A DNA stretch of 64,000 bases from Mycolicibacterium confluentis (lineage in GTDB: Bacteria > Actinomycetota > Actinomycetes > Mycobacteriales > Mycobacteriaceae). Positions within the stretch are counted from its first letter, which is position 1. Each line of letters opens with the position of its first letter. The stretch spans positions 4,650,001 to 4,714,000 of the forward strand of contig NZ_AP022612.1 of assembly GCF_010729895.1 (NCBI RefSeq), given 5' to 3'. A program made the position numbers and the translations under genes. The notes under the pieces are model-generated. The model searched no databases. It was not told where the DNA came from and saw nothing but the letters and a program-made list of their open reading frames with translations. Shown in pieces: positions 52,795 to 61,212 of this stretch.

Positions 52795-54300
52795 TCAGCG
52801 CCCCGGACCCTGCTGCGCGGCAATCACAGACACCGCGTCATTCTGCTCGCCAGCAACGCCTTCATCACTGCCTGAGGCACTCAACTCGTGGCGCACCCGG
52901 GTCAGGGCGGCGAGCACGGACGGCAACGCCGCATCACGGGCCGCGGCCGCCTGGGAGCGCGCGGCGGCGTGCTCGCGCAGTTCGACGTCGATGCGGTTGA
53001 GGTCCGCCGCCAGCCGGGCGTTGTCGACCTCGACCTGATGCGCGAGCACCGACGTCATCGCCATCTCGGTGGCCAGCACCCGGGTGGCCACCGCCTCGTC
53101 CAGCGACGACCGCAGCGCGGCGGCCCGCTCACCGATCCAGCGATCGATCACCGCGCGGTCGAGCAACAGCGCACGGGTGCCGACCATCCAGGCCGCGACG
53201 GCCACCCCGATCAGGGTGCACACCACCGCGCCCGCGACCGTCCAGCCCGGGGCCAGGTCGGCGAACAGCCGACTCAGTGACAAGGCCACGCCCAGCCCGA
53301 AACCGCCGCCCACAAGGACCATCAGTCGGGTCTCGAGGCCGCGGGACTTCAACGGCGGCCGACCCACGGCGGGCACCGACACCCGCGCGGGCGCGACCCG
53401 GTCCGGCGCCACCCCCAGTTCGACCGCGACATCCGTCAGGTGCTCGACGATCCCCGCGTCCACCTCGCCGACCACGGCCGACATGCGCTGCTCGACGTAG
53501 CCGAGGAACTGCGGCACACCCCGCCGGGTGACCTCGGCGGCGTCCTCCTGAAGTTCGGTGCGCACCGAAGCACACCGATTGCGGGCGAAATACGACAACT
53601 GCAACCGGGCCTGTTGGATCTGACTGCGAAGTGCCACTGCGCGTTCCGATTTGCCCACCCGCACGGCACGCGCGGCCTCGGTGCGCTCAGCCTGCAGAGC
53701 CGCGACCCGGGCCGCGCGGCCAGGACTCTCGACCGCCTCACGGTGTCGACGCGCGGCGTCAATGAGTCGAAATTCCCAGGCCCGCAAGCGGTTTCGCCGC
53801 TGCAGCGAGGGATCCAACAGCGCCGCATCCAACGCGGCGAGCAGGTCGTCGATCCGTGGGCTGCCCAGATCGGGCGCGGCCGCCACACCGACCCACGGCA
53901 CGCCGCGGTAGCGCTCGTCGTGGGCATCGAGGATGCGCCGGTCCTCGTCGAGCACATCACGCCAGTTCGCGTGGGCGTCGATCTTGGCCACTGCCGCCAC
54001 CACCACATCGGTGTGTGCCGCCGCGGCGTCGAGCACCGCGCAGTCGGAATCTGTCAGCGGGGCGACGGCCGACGCCACGAACACCACCGCGACGGGGGCC
54101 TGTCCCGGCCTCAGATCGTCGGACTCGACGAACTCGACATCCGGGCGACGCTCCCGAAGCAACGCCACCACACTGCTGGACCCGGCCAGCCAGGGCCCCG
54201 TCACGAGCACCACATCGCGCCTACGGATCGCGGGCGGTGGCACCTCGGGGGCCAGAGCACCGACGAGTTCGTCGACGGGGTCACGGGTTGCGCCGGTCAT
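52795..54300 (-). CDS. Degenerate P-loop membrane protein, Rv0210 type (dynamin-like architecture)
   Basis: A 501-aa protein. The N-terminal domain has a P-loop-like GPWLAGSSS (residues 35-43) in which the essential Lys is replaced by Ser, and AKID (105-108) in place of NKxD. A long helical region follows (170-320). A hydrophobic hairpin lies at about 326-346 and 353-374, then another coiled helical tail. GTPase head, helical stalk and central membrane paddle are the layout of bacterial dynamin-like proteins. Nucleotide binding is doubtful given the Lys loss. It overlaps the partner gene upstream (54297-55244) by 4 bases, so the pair should act together. Corresponds by position to Rv0210. Confidence 0.7.
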   Translation of the reverse strand: MTGATRDPVDELVGALAPEVPPPAIRRRDVVLVTGPWLAGSSSVVALLRERRPDVEFVESDDLRPGQAPVAVVFVASAVAPLTDSDCAVLDAAAAHTDVVVAAVAKIDAHANWRDVLDEDRRILDAHDERYRGVPWVGVAAAPDLGSPRIDDLLAALDAALLDPSLQRRNRLRAWEFRLIDAARRHREAVESPGRAARVAALQAERTEAARAVRVGKSERAVALRSQIQQARLQLSYFARNRCASVRTELQEDAAEVTRRGVPQFLGYVEQRMSAVVGEVDAGIVEHLTDVAVELGVAPDRVAPARVSVPAVGRPPLKSRGLETRLMVLVGGGFGLGVALSLSRLFADLAPGWTVAGAVVCTLIGVAVAAWMVGTRALLLDRAVIDRWIGERAAALRSSLDEAVATRVLATEMAMTSVLAHQVEVDNARLAADLNRIDVELREHAAARSQAAAARDAALPSVLAALTRVRHELSASGSDEGVAGEQNDAVSVIAAQQGPGR

Positions 54301-55244
54301 GCCCGATCACCAGATTCCAGCAGGCGCAACGAACCGCGCGCGAGGTCGAGTCCACACTGCCGATGCAGCGCAGAAACCGGGCCTGCGGCGTAGCGGCGCC
54401 ATCGGATCGCCTGGGCTCGCGGCGCGCGGGACGGCGGCGTGACCGCCACTCCGGCGGCCCGCAGCACCTCGGCCGCGGCATCCATCACCGCGAGAACCGT
54501 GTCGTTCGCGTGCAGGAACTCGGCCGCGTCCGCGTCGGTCACCGCACGGGCCTCAAGAACCTGGTGTGCGGCAAGCACTCTGCGGTAGCGCGCTGGAGCA
54601 CCGGCCTTCGCGAGACCGTCCAGCAGGCCGTCGAGACCACTGACTGCTCGGAACACCGCGCGAAGCCGGTCGGCACCCGCATCGGGTTCGGCGCGCACTG
54701 TCAGCACGGCGTGGGCGACGCCGAACAGACCGAGTTCGGACACCAGGCGGGCCCGGTGAGCCGCGGACACGGGGTGCGCCCCGGCGACGAAGGCGTCCGC
54801 GCTGCTCATGTCGGCCGGGTTGGCCACGAGCGTCCGCACCGCCGTCAGCACCTGTTCATCGACGACGGCCTCGTCGACTGCGGCCCGCGCCGGCAGCGCC
54901 GCGAGCGGCACGGCCACCACCCCCGTCGTCGCCGTCACCTGTTCGGCCAGACGACGCGACCGGGCCATCGGCCCGTCGCCGCCGAGGCCCGCCAGGTCGG
55001 CCTTGTTGACCACCACGAGGTCGACATCACCGCAATCGAGGACCTGGCGGTCCTCGGGTTTGCACACTTCGGCCAGGACGTGGACCCGCACATCGGGGTG
55101 CTCGCCCGCGGCCACGATCGGGTGTCCCGCCGCGGCGACGACCACCGTCACGGCGCGACTGCCGACGCCTCGGCGACCGGATATGCCGATCCGCAGGGGT
55201 GCGCGCAGCGCTTCGCCGAAGTTGCGCGTGATCGCCTCAGTCAT
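54297..55244 (-). CDS. P-loop-like GTPase-type protein, Rv0209 type
   Basis: A 315-aa protein with GISGRRGVGSR (residues 20-30), a P-loop in which the Lys is Ser, and an intact G4 motif NKAD (80-83). No membrane span is present; the C-terminal half is helical and Ala-rich. It is soluble and overlaps the 501-aa membrane gene by 4 bases (ATGA type), so the two are co-translated. The start at ATG 55244 is chosen; longer frames run into the trmB upstream region. It is divergent from trmB across the DnaA-box-like repeats. Biological role unknown. Confidence 0.7.
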   Translation of the reverse strand: MTEAITRNFGEALRAPLRIGISGRRGVGSRAVTVVVAAAGHPIVAAGEHPDVRVHVLAEVCKPEDRQVLDCGDVDLVVVNKADLAGLGGDGPMARSRRLAEQVTATTGVVAVPLAALPARAAVDEAVVDEQVLTAVRTLVANPADMSSADAFVAGAHPVSAAHRARLVSELGLFGVAHAVLTVRAEPDAGADRLRAVFRAVSGLDGLLDGLAKAGAPARYRRVLAAHQVLEARAVTDADAAEFLHANDTVLAVMDAAAEVLRAAGVAVTPPSRAPRAQAIRWRRYAAGPVSALHRQCGLDLARGSLRLLESGDRA

Positions 55245-55298
55245 CTCGTGCCATGGTGACACTGCCGCCCCGGAGGCGCGACCCGCTCGCCCTTTCGT

Positions 55299-55340
55299 TG
55301 TGGACAAGCTGCGTTATGGACAAGCGCCATCATGGACAAG
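55299..55340. promoter_or_regulatory. Three DnaA-box-like repeats at exact 16-bp spacing
   Basis: TGGACAAG occurs at 55301-55308, 55317-55324 and 55333-55340, each start 16 bp after the last. On the minus strand the first copy reads TTGTCCACA, the mycobacterial DnaA box, and the others TTGTCCATA and TTGTCCATG. They sit between the divergent trmB and P-loop-protein genes. They may bind DnaA or another direct-repeat regulator. Confidence 0.6.
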
Positions 55341-55438
55341 TCCGCGCAGTGGCACCCGCCACCTTCGATAGGCAACTGTTGGATATCAATCTGTCCCACG
55401 ATGCAGGTCCCCCGGCCGTCATGGGTAACGATGGGGGG

Positions 55439-56212
55439 ATGCGTGCGCACTGTGGGGCCGAGTCAGCGAAACCTGTCGCTGAACCCTCCGAGCCCGCCGA
55501 TCCCGACGGCTCCGCTGCCCCCGAGCACCGCCGAGTGACCAGTTTCCGGACCCGGCGCTCCACCCTGACCGAGAAACAACAGCGCACTTGGGACCGCCTC
55601 TGGCCCCAGCTGGGCACCCAGGCCCGCACCGAGGCCGGGCCCGCCGAGCGGTTGGACACGACCGCCTGGTTCGGCCGCACCGCGCCGGTGATCCTGGAGA
55701 TCGGCTGCGGGACCGGAACCTCGACGTTGGCGATGGCACAGGCCGAACCCGACCTCGACGTCGTGGCCGCCGAGGTCTACAAGCGCGGGCTGGCCCAACT
55801 GCTGTGCGCGATCGACCGTGAGGGCGTCACCAACATCAGGATGGTCCGCGGCGACGGCGTCGAGGTCCTCGAGAACATGTTCGCGCCGGGATCGCTGACC
55901 GGCGTGCGGGTGTTCTTCCCGGATCCCTGGCCCAAGTCCCGCCACCACAAGCGGCGTCTGCTGCAGCCCTCGACGGTCGCGCTGATCGCCGATCGGCTCC
56001 GGCCGGGCGGTGTGCTGCACGCGGCCACCGACCACGCCGGTTACGCCGAGCAGATCGCCGAGGTCGGCGACGCCGAACCACTGCTGCGTCGGGTCCCGGT
56101 CGCCGAGCAGGCCGGCCTGCCCATCTCCGTGCAGCGTCCGACCACCAAGTACGAGTCGAAGGCGCACCACGTCGGCAGCGCGATCAGCGAGCTCGTCTGG
56201 GAGCGCCGATGA
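55439..56212 (+). CDS. trmB: tRNA (guanine-N7)-methyltransferase TrmB
   Basis: A 257-aa SAM-dependent enzyme that methylates N7 of guanosine 46 in tRNA. Motif I is LEIGCGTGTST, followed by VAAEVYKRGLAQLL, and the catalytic signature is FPDPWPKSRHHKRRLLQP. ATDHAGYAEQI is also typical. The ATG at 55439 gives a length near the 263 aa of the M. tuberculosis protein; ATG 55421 and far upstream GTG/ATG codons are in frame but run through low-quality sequence. Its stop overlaps the next gene (ATGA), and the order trmB-NYN-mmpL3 is conserved in mycobacteria. Confidence 0.93.
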   Translation: MRAHCGAESAKPVAEPSEPADPDGSAAPEHRRVTSFRTRRSTLTEKQQRTWDRLWPQLGTQARTEAGPAERLDTTAWFGRTAPVILEIGCGTGTSTLAMAQAEPDLDVVAAEVYKRGLAQLLCAIDREGVTNIRMVRGDGVEVLENMFAPGSLTGVRVFFPDPWPKSRHHKRRLLQPSTVALIADRLRPGGVLHAATDHAGYAEQIAEVGDAEPLLRRVPVAEQAGLPISVQRPTTKYESKAHHVGSAISELVWERR

Positions 56213-56889
56213 CCATGGTGGATCCGGGCACCGAAACCGACGAGGGCGAATCCGAGGTCGTTCGCCGCGTACTGCTGGTCTGGGACGCACCCAACCTCGA
56301 CATGGGGCTGGGCGCGATCCTCGGGGGTCGCCCCACCGCCGCGCACCGCCCGCGGTTCGACGCGCTGGGACGCTGGCTGCTGGCCAGGACCGCTGAGGTG
56401 GCCGAGGCCAGCGGCGACCCCGGTGCGGCCGTCGAACCGGAAGCGACTGTCTTCACCAACATCGCCCCAGGCAGCGCCGACAATGTGCGGCCGTGGGTCG
56501 AGGCGTTGCGTAACGTGGGTTTCGCGGTCTTCGCCAAACCGAAGATCGACGAGGACAGCGATGTCGACGCCGACATGCTCAACCACATCGCCCTGCGACG
56601 TGAGGAGGGTCTGGCCGGGCTGCTCGTGGCCTCGGCGGATGGGCAGGCGTTCCGCCATCCGCTCGAGCAGATCGCCCGCGAGGACGGCGTCCCCGTGCAG
56701 GTGCTTGGATTTCGCGAACATGCGAGTTGGGCGCTAGCGTCGGATACCTTGGAGTTCGTCGACCTGGAAGACATTCCTGGCGTTTTCCGGGAGCCGCTGC
56801 CGCGAATCGGCCTAGATTCGCTTCCAGACGAGGGGGCGTGGCTGCAGCCGTTCCGACCGCTGTCGTCGCTGCTCGCCTCCCGGGCTTGA
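56209..56889 (+). CDS. NYN/PIN-like domain protein (Rv0207c type)
   Basis: A 226-aa protein of the NYN (PIN-like) nuclease superfamily. The acidic residues of the active site are visible: VWDAPNLDMG near residue 24, DEDSDVDADML near 115, and LLVASADGQAF near 140. Such proteins are often RNases acting on tRNA or mRNA. The 4-base overlap with trmB suggests it works on tRNA or in the same translation-related process; that is inference. It is followed by mmpL3 87 bp later in the same direction. Matches Rv0207c by size and place. Confidence 0.88.
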   Translation: MTMVDPGTETDEGESEVVRRVLLVWDAPNLDMGLGAILGGRPTAAHRPRFDALGRWLLARTAEVAEASGDPGAAVEPEATVFTNIAPGSADNVRPWVEALRNVGFAVFAKPKIDEDSDVDADMLNHIALRREEGLAGLLVASADGQAFRHPLEQIAREDGVPVQVLGFREHASWALASDTLEFVDLEDIPGVFREPLPRIGLDSLPDEGAWLQPFRPLSSLLASRA

Positions 56890-56976
56890 CGCGAATCGCC
56901 TGGTCAGAGACAACTACAGAACTTTGGTGTGATGACAGCGCGCACCGCGCGCTGACAAGACTTTTGAGGAGCTTAC

Positions 56977-59919
56977 GTGTTCGCCTGGTGGGGTCGAACG
57001 GTACATAGATACCGGTTCATCGTCATCGCGGTGATGGTTGCGATGTGTCTCGGCGGTGGCATCTACGGAATGAGCCTCGGCCAGCACGTCACCCAGAGCG
57101 GCTTCTACGACGAGGGCAGCGAGTCGGTCAAGGCTTCGGTGCTGGCCGACGAGGTGTACGGACGCGACCGACTCAGCCACGTCGTCGCGATCCTGGAGGC
57201 GCCGGAGGGCAAGAAGGTCAACGACCCGGCCTGGTCCAAGAAGGTCGCCGGCGAACTGGACCAGGTCCAGAAGGACCACCCAGACCAGATCCTGCAGTGG
57301 GTCGGGTACCTGAAGGACCCGTCGGCCGACCCCACCGCGTCGGGCTTCAACACCAAAGACGGTAAGCGGACCTTCATCATCATGCCGCTCAAGGGCGACA
57401 ACGACGACGAGATCCTCAACAACTACAAACTGCACGTCAAGGAAGACCTGGAGAAGGTCGACGACGGCAAGATCGAACTGGCTGGCCTGCAACCGCTGGC
57501 CAATGAGTTGACCGGAACCATCGCCGAGGACCAGTTGCGCGCCGAGGTTCTCGCGCTGCCGCTGGTCGCGGTGGTGCTGTTCTTCGTCTTCGGCGGTGTC
57601 ATCGCGGCCTTCCTGCCCGCCATGGTCGGTGGTCTGGCCATCGCCGGGTCGATGGGCATCCTGATGCTCATCACGCACTTCCAGCAGGTGCACTACTTCG
57701 CCCAACCCGTCGTGACGCTGATCGGCCTGGGTATCGCGATCGACTACGGATTGTTCGTCGTGAGTCGATTCCGAGAAGAGTTGGCCGAGGGGTACGACAC
57801 CGAGACGGCGGTGCGCCGCACGGTCATGACTGCCGGTCGAACGGTGGTGTTCTCGGCGGTGCTGATCGTGGCGTCGCTGGCCGGCCTGCTGCTGTTCCCG
57901 CAGGGGTTCCTGAAATCGCTGACGTATGCCGGTATGTCCTCGGTGATGCTGGCCGCGATCCTGTCGGTCACGGTGCTGCCTGCCATCCTGTCCATCCTGG
58001 GCCCGAACGTCGACGCCTTCGGGGTGCGCACCCTGCTGCGGGTGCCGTTCCTGCGCAACTGGGGCTTCTCCCGGGCCATCATCGAATGGCTCGCGGACAA
58101 GACACAGAAGACCAAGACCCGCGAAGAGGTCGAGCAGGGTTTCTGGGGCCGCCTGGCCAACCGCGTGATGAAGCGGCCCTTGGTGTTCGCCGTACCGATC
58201 ATCATCCTCATGGTTCTGCTGATCGTCCCGCTCGGGAAGCTCGCGCTGGGCGGCATCAGCGAGAAGTACCTGCCGCCGGACAACTCGGTCCGGATGGCGC
58301 AGGAGGACTTCGACCGCACCTTCCCCGGCTATCGCACCGAGCAGTTGACGCTGGTCATCCAGGACGCGACGCCGGAGCAGGTCGAGCAGATCGCCACGCG
58401 AGCGTCCGGGATCCCCGGGTTCACCAACCCCGAGTGGACCGAACGCGCCGTCGCGCCGAATCCTGACGACCCGAGCGCCAAGGCCGAGAAGACCGCGGAC
58501 AACGTCACGGTGATCCAGAACGGCCTCGAGGTGCGCAACGACGCCTCCAAGAAGATGGAGGAGTTGCGGGCCATCCCCATGCCCAAGGGCGTGACGATGT
58601 GGGTCGGCGGTACGCCTGCGCTTGAGCAGGACAGCATCGCGACCATGTTCCACAAGCTGCCGCTGATGGCGGTCATCCTGTTGACCACTACGACGCTGCT
58701 GATGTTCCTGGCGTTCGGTTCGGTGGTGCTGCCCATCAAGGCCGCGGTGATGAGCGTGCTGACCCTCGGTTCGACACTGGGCATCTTGACCTGGATGTTC
58801 GTCGACGGACACGGGGCGGGCATCTTGAATTACACGCCCACCCCGCTGACCGCGCCGGTGATCGGCCTGATCATCGCGGTCATCTACGGCCTGTCCACGG
58901 ACTACGAGGTGTTCCTGGTGTCCCGCATGGTCGAGGCCCGCGAACGCGGCATGTCGACCACCGAGGCGATCCGGATCGGTACGGCCACCACGGGTCGACT
59001 GATCACCGCGGCCGCGCTGGTTCTCGCGGTGGTGGCCGGTGCGTTCGTGTTCTCGGACCTGGTGATGATGAAGTACCTGGCGTTCGGCCTGCTGTTCGCG
59101 CTGCTGCTCGACGCCACCGTGGTCCGGATGTTCCTGGTGCCCGCGATCATGAAGATGCTCGGCGACGACTGCTGGTGGGCACCACGCTGGATGAAGGTGT
59201 GGCAGAACAGGATTGGGCTCGGCGAGATCCACCTGCCCGACGAGCGCAAACGTCCCACAGGCGATCCCGACGAAGACGCCCTGGTCGGTGCGGGAGCAGG
59301 CGTCGCAGACCGGCGTCCGCCGCACGATCCGACTCATCCCACACCGGACCTGCCGTCGCGGGCGCGGACCGAGGCGCCGACTCGAGCCCTACCCGAGGCG
59401 CCGTCCGGAGCAGGCACCCGTCGCCTCCCCAGCCCCGAGCCGGATACCGGCGAAGGCGACGTCCCGACAACGCGTTTCAGCTCCGCCCGCAACGCCATGC
59501 GCAATGCCGTGAACAACGCGGCGCAGGCCGCGGGGTCAGTGACGCAGCGGAATCAGCCGCCGCGCCCGCCGGCGTCCGGGTCCGGAGAGCGCGAGATCGA
59601 GTCCTGGCTGGGCGAACTCCGCGGCAAGCCGGGAAGCCCGGCGCCGCAGCCTTATACGCAGACGGGGCCGTCGTCCGACCCGACCCGGTCGATGGCGCCG
59701 GGCACCGCGTCGGACGCCACCACGGCCATTCCGGCGCAGAACCCGGCTGCCGACGAGGAGCCCGCGACTCGGGCCATCCCCGTCAGCAAGCCGCGCCAGA
59801 CTGACACCGACGCCGCCACCGAGAAACTCAACGCCCGTGGCGACGACGAGAAGCCGCCGCGCCGTGGCGGGGGCGTCAGCGCGCAGGATCTGCTGCGCCG
59901 CGAAGGCCGCCGGATCTAG
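56977..59919 (+). CDS. mmpL3: Trehalose monomycolate transporter MmpL3
   Basis: A 980-aa RND-superfamily flippase exporting trehalose monomycolate to the periplasm, essential for mycolic-acid envelope building. It has twelve membrane spans, two periplasmic porter domains (about 35-190 and 425-560), and a proline-rich cytosolic C-terminus from about residue 745. The proton-relay Asp-Tyr pairs are Asp256-Tyr257 (AIDYGLFVVSRF) and Asp642-Tyr643 (STDYEVFLVSRM), the residues targeted by SQ109-type inhibitors. It starts with GTG at 56977. It is the last gene of the trmB-NYN-mmpL3 unit and ends at a long hairpin shared with the convergent permease. The C-terminal tail is longer than in M. tuberculosis (944 aa). 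Confidence 0.97.
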   Translation: MFAWWGRTVHRYRFIVIAVMVAMCLGGGIYGMSLGQHVTQSGFYDEGSESVKASVLADEVYGRDRLSHVVAILEAPEGKKVNDPAWSKKVAGELDQVQKDHPDQILQWVGYLKDPSADPTASGFNTKDGKRTFIIMPLKGDNDDEILNNYKLHVKEDLEKVDDGKIELAGLQPLANELTGTIAEDQLRAEVLALPLVAVVLFFVFGGVIAAFLPAMVGGLAIAGSMGILMLITHFQQVHYFAQPVVTLIGLGIAIDYGLFVVSRFREELAEGYDTETAVRRTVMTAGRTVVFSAVLIVASLAGLLLFPQGFLKSLTYAGMSSVMLAAILSVTVLPAILSILGPNVDAFGVRTLLRVPFLRNWGFSRAIIEWLADKTQKTKTREEVEQGFWGRLANRVMKRPLVFAVPIIILMVLLIVPLGKLALGGISEKYLPPDNSVRMAQEDFDRTFPGYRTEQLTLVIQDATPEQVEQIATRASGIPGFTNPEWTERAVAPNPDDPSAKAEKTADNVTVIQNGLEVRNDASKKMEELRAIPMPKGVTMWVGGTPALEQDSIATMFHKLPLMAVILLTTTTLLMFLAFGSVVLPIKAAVMSVLTLGSTLGILTWMFVDGHGAGILNYTPTPLTAPVIGLIIAVIYGLSTDYEVFLVSRMVEARERGMSTTEAIRIGTATTGRLITAAALVLAVVAGAFVFSDLVMMKYLAFGLLFALLLDATVVRMFLVPAIMKMLGDDCWWAPRWMKVWQNRIGLGEIHLPDERKRPTGDPDEDALVGAGAGVADRRPPHDPTHPTPDLPSRARTEAPTRALPEAPSGAGTRRLPSPEPDTGEGDVPTTRFSSARNAMRNAVNNAAQAAGSVTQRNQPPRPPASGSGEREIESWLGELRGKPGSPAPQPYTQTGPSSDPTRSMAPGTASDATTAIPAQNPAADEEPATRAIPVSKPRQTDTDAATEKLNARGDDEKPPRRGGGVSAQDLLRREGRRI

Positions 59920-59933
59920 CTGCTTCTCTTCAT

Positions 59934-59968
59934 CGCGAGCGTGTCGGGGTCTCCCCGGCACGCTCGCG
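59934..59968. terminator. Hairpin between convergent mmpL3 and the AI-2E-type permease
   Basis: Arms of 16 nt (59934-59949 and 59953-59968), with one mismatch, close a 3-nt loop. The base of the stem is CGCGAGCGTG, like the GCGAGC cores of other long hairpins here. No T tract on either strand. Confidence 0.6.
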
Positions 59969-59979
59969 GTGTTCTGTGG

Positions 59980-61131
59980 CTAGGACTTCTCCGGCACCTC
60001 GTCGGCCGGGGCGTCGATCACCGGACCCCGACCCTCCTCGAGGAGCGCCTCCTGGCGCTCCTCCTCGGCCTCGGGATCCTCGGCGACCAGGACTCGCACC
60101 GCACTGTTGAGGAACGCGATGAGCGGCACCGCGAGCAGGGCACCGACGATGCCCGCCAGCACACCACCGCCTGCGATGCCCAGCACGACCGCAAGGGGAT
60201 GGATCGACACCGCGCGGCCCATGACCAGCGGCTGCAGGATGTGGGCCTCCAACTGCTGCACCGCGATGATCAGGCCCAGCGTGATCAGGGCGTACAGGAA
60301 ACCCTTGGCGAGCAGGGCCACCACGACGGCCAGGAACCCGGTGATCACCGCACCCACGAGGGGGATGAACGCACCGAGGAACACCAGTGACGCCAACGGC
60401 AGGGCCAGCGGAATGCCCATGATCGCCAGGCCCGTACCGATGCCGATGGCGTCGACGAGCGCCACCAGGAACGTCGCGCGGATGTAGCCGATCAGCGAGT
60501 GGAAGCCCGCGCGCCCGGCGTCACCCACCCGCTCACGGACAGTGGCCGGGAAGATCTTCTGGACGAAGGCCCAGATGTTGCGGCCGCCTTGCAGGAAGAA
60601 GATGAGCGTGAACAGCACAAGCAGTGCGCCGGTGACGATCTCGGTGAGGGTCGCGGCCGTCGAGAGCGCCCCACTGGTCAGTTGTTCCTGGTTGTTGCGG
60701 ATGGCCTCGATCGCGGCGTCGCCGGCATGGTCGATCTGCTCACGGCTCAGGTTGAGCGGACCCTCGACGAGCCACGTGCGGGCCGAGTCGATGCTGCGGG
60801 TGACCTCTTCGGTCAGGCTCGGCAGGCCTTTCACGAACTGGCTGACGACAAACGTCATGATGCCGCCCAGGATCGCGAAGCCGCTGAGCAGCACCAGCGC
60901 GACGGCGCCGCCCCGCGGCGCACCACGCCGGTCCAACCAGTCCACGGCGGGCAGCAGCAGCGCGGTCAGCATCGTCGCCAGTGCCACCGGAACAACGAGT
61001 ATCAGGAGATTCTTCACCACCCACAGCACCGCGATCAGCGCCGCCAACAGCACCAGTAGACGCCACGCCCAGGCGGCCATCTTGCGGACCAACGGGCTGA
61101 CCGACGCATCTTCCGACAGAGGCGATGACAT
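59980..61131 (-). CDS. AI-2E family transporter (PerM/Rv0205 type)
   Basis: A 383-aa membrane protein of the AI-2E transporter family with about eight spans. The two N-terminal spans come as a pair ([15 protein letters not shown] then [19 protein letters not shown]), then an amphipathic region, then the conserved [23 protein letters not shown] segment. The C-terminal tail is acidic ([16 protein letters not shown]). Substrates of this family vary and are not settled; Rv0205 is its M. tuberculosis counterpart beside mmpL3. It converges on mmpL3 and is divergent from the flippase-like gene. Confidence 0.88.
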   Translation of the reverse strand: MSSPLSEDASVSPLVRKMAAWAWRLLVLLAALIAVLWVVKNLLILVVPVALATMLTALLLPAVDWLDRRGAPRGGAVALVLLSGFAILGGIMTFVVSQFVKGLPSLTEEVTRSIDSARTWLVEGPLNLSREQIDHAGDAAIEAIRNNQEQLTSGALSTAATLTEIVTGALLVLFTLIFFLQGGRNIWAFVQKIFPATVRERVGDAGRAGFHSLIGYIRATFLVALVDAIGIGTGLAIMGIPLALPLASLVFLGAFIPLVGAVITGFLAVVVALLAKGFLYALITLGLIIAVQQLEAHILQPLVMGRAVSIHPLAVVLGIAGGGVLAGIVGALLAVPLIAFLNSAVRVLVAEDPEAEEERQEALLEEGRGPVIDAPADEVPEKS

Positions 61132-61212
61132 CTGGCCAGCGTAACCGCGGATACCGGGCGCGCCGGGCTTCCACGACGCTCGTCAGCGTCCCGCGCCGTT
61201 ACCCTGAACGGC

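Noticed and set aside
55253..55438. An N-terminal extension of TrmB by 62 residues
   Set aside because: It has no similarity to the family, crosses the DnaA-box-like repeats, and the shorter form matches known length.
56914..59337. An 807-codon minus-strand frame opposite mmpL3
   Set aside because: His/Gln/Arg-rich composition typical of an antisense frame; mmpL3 motifs are complete on the plus strand.
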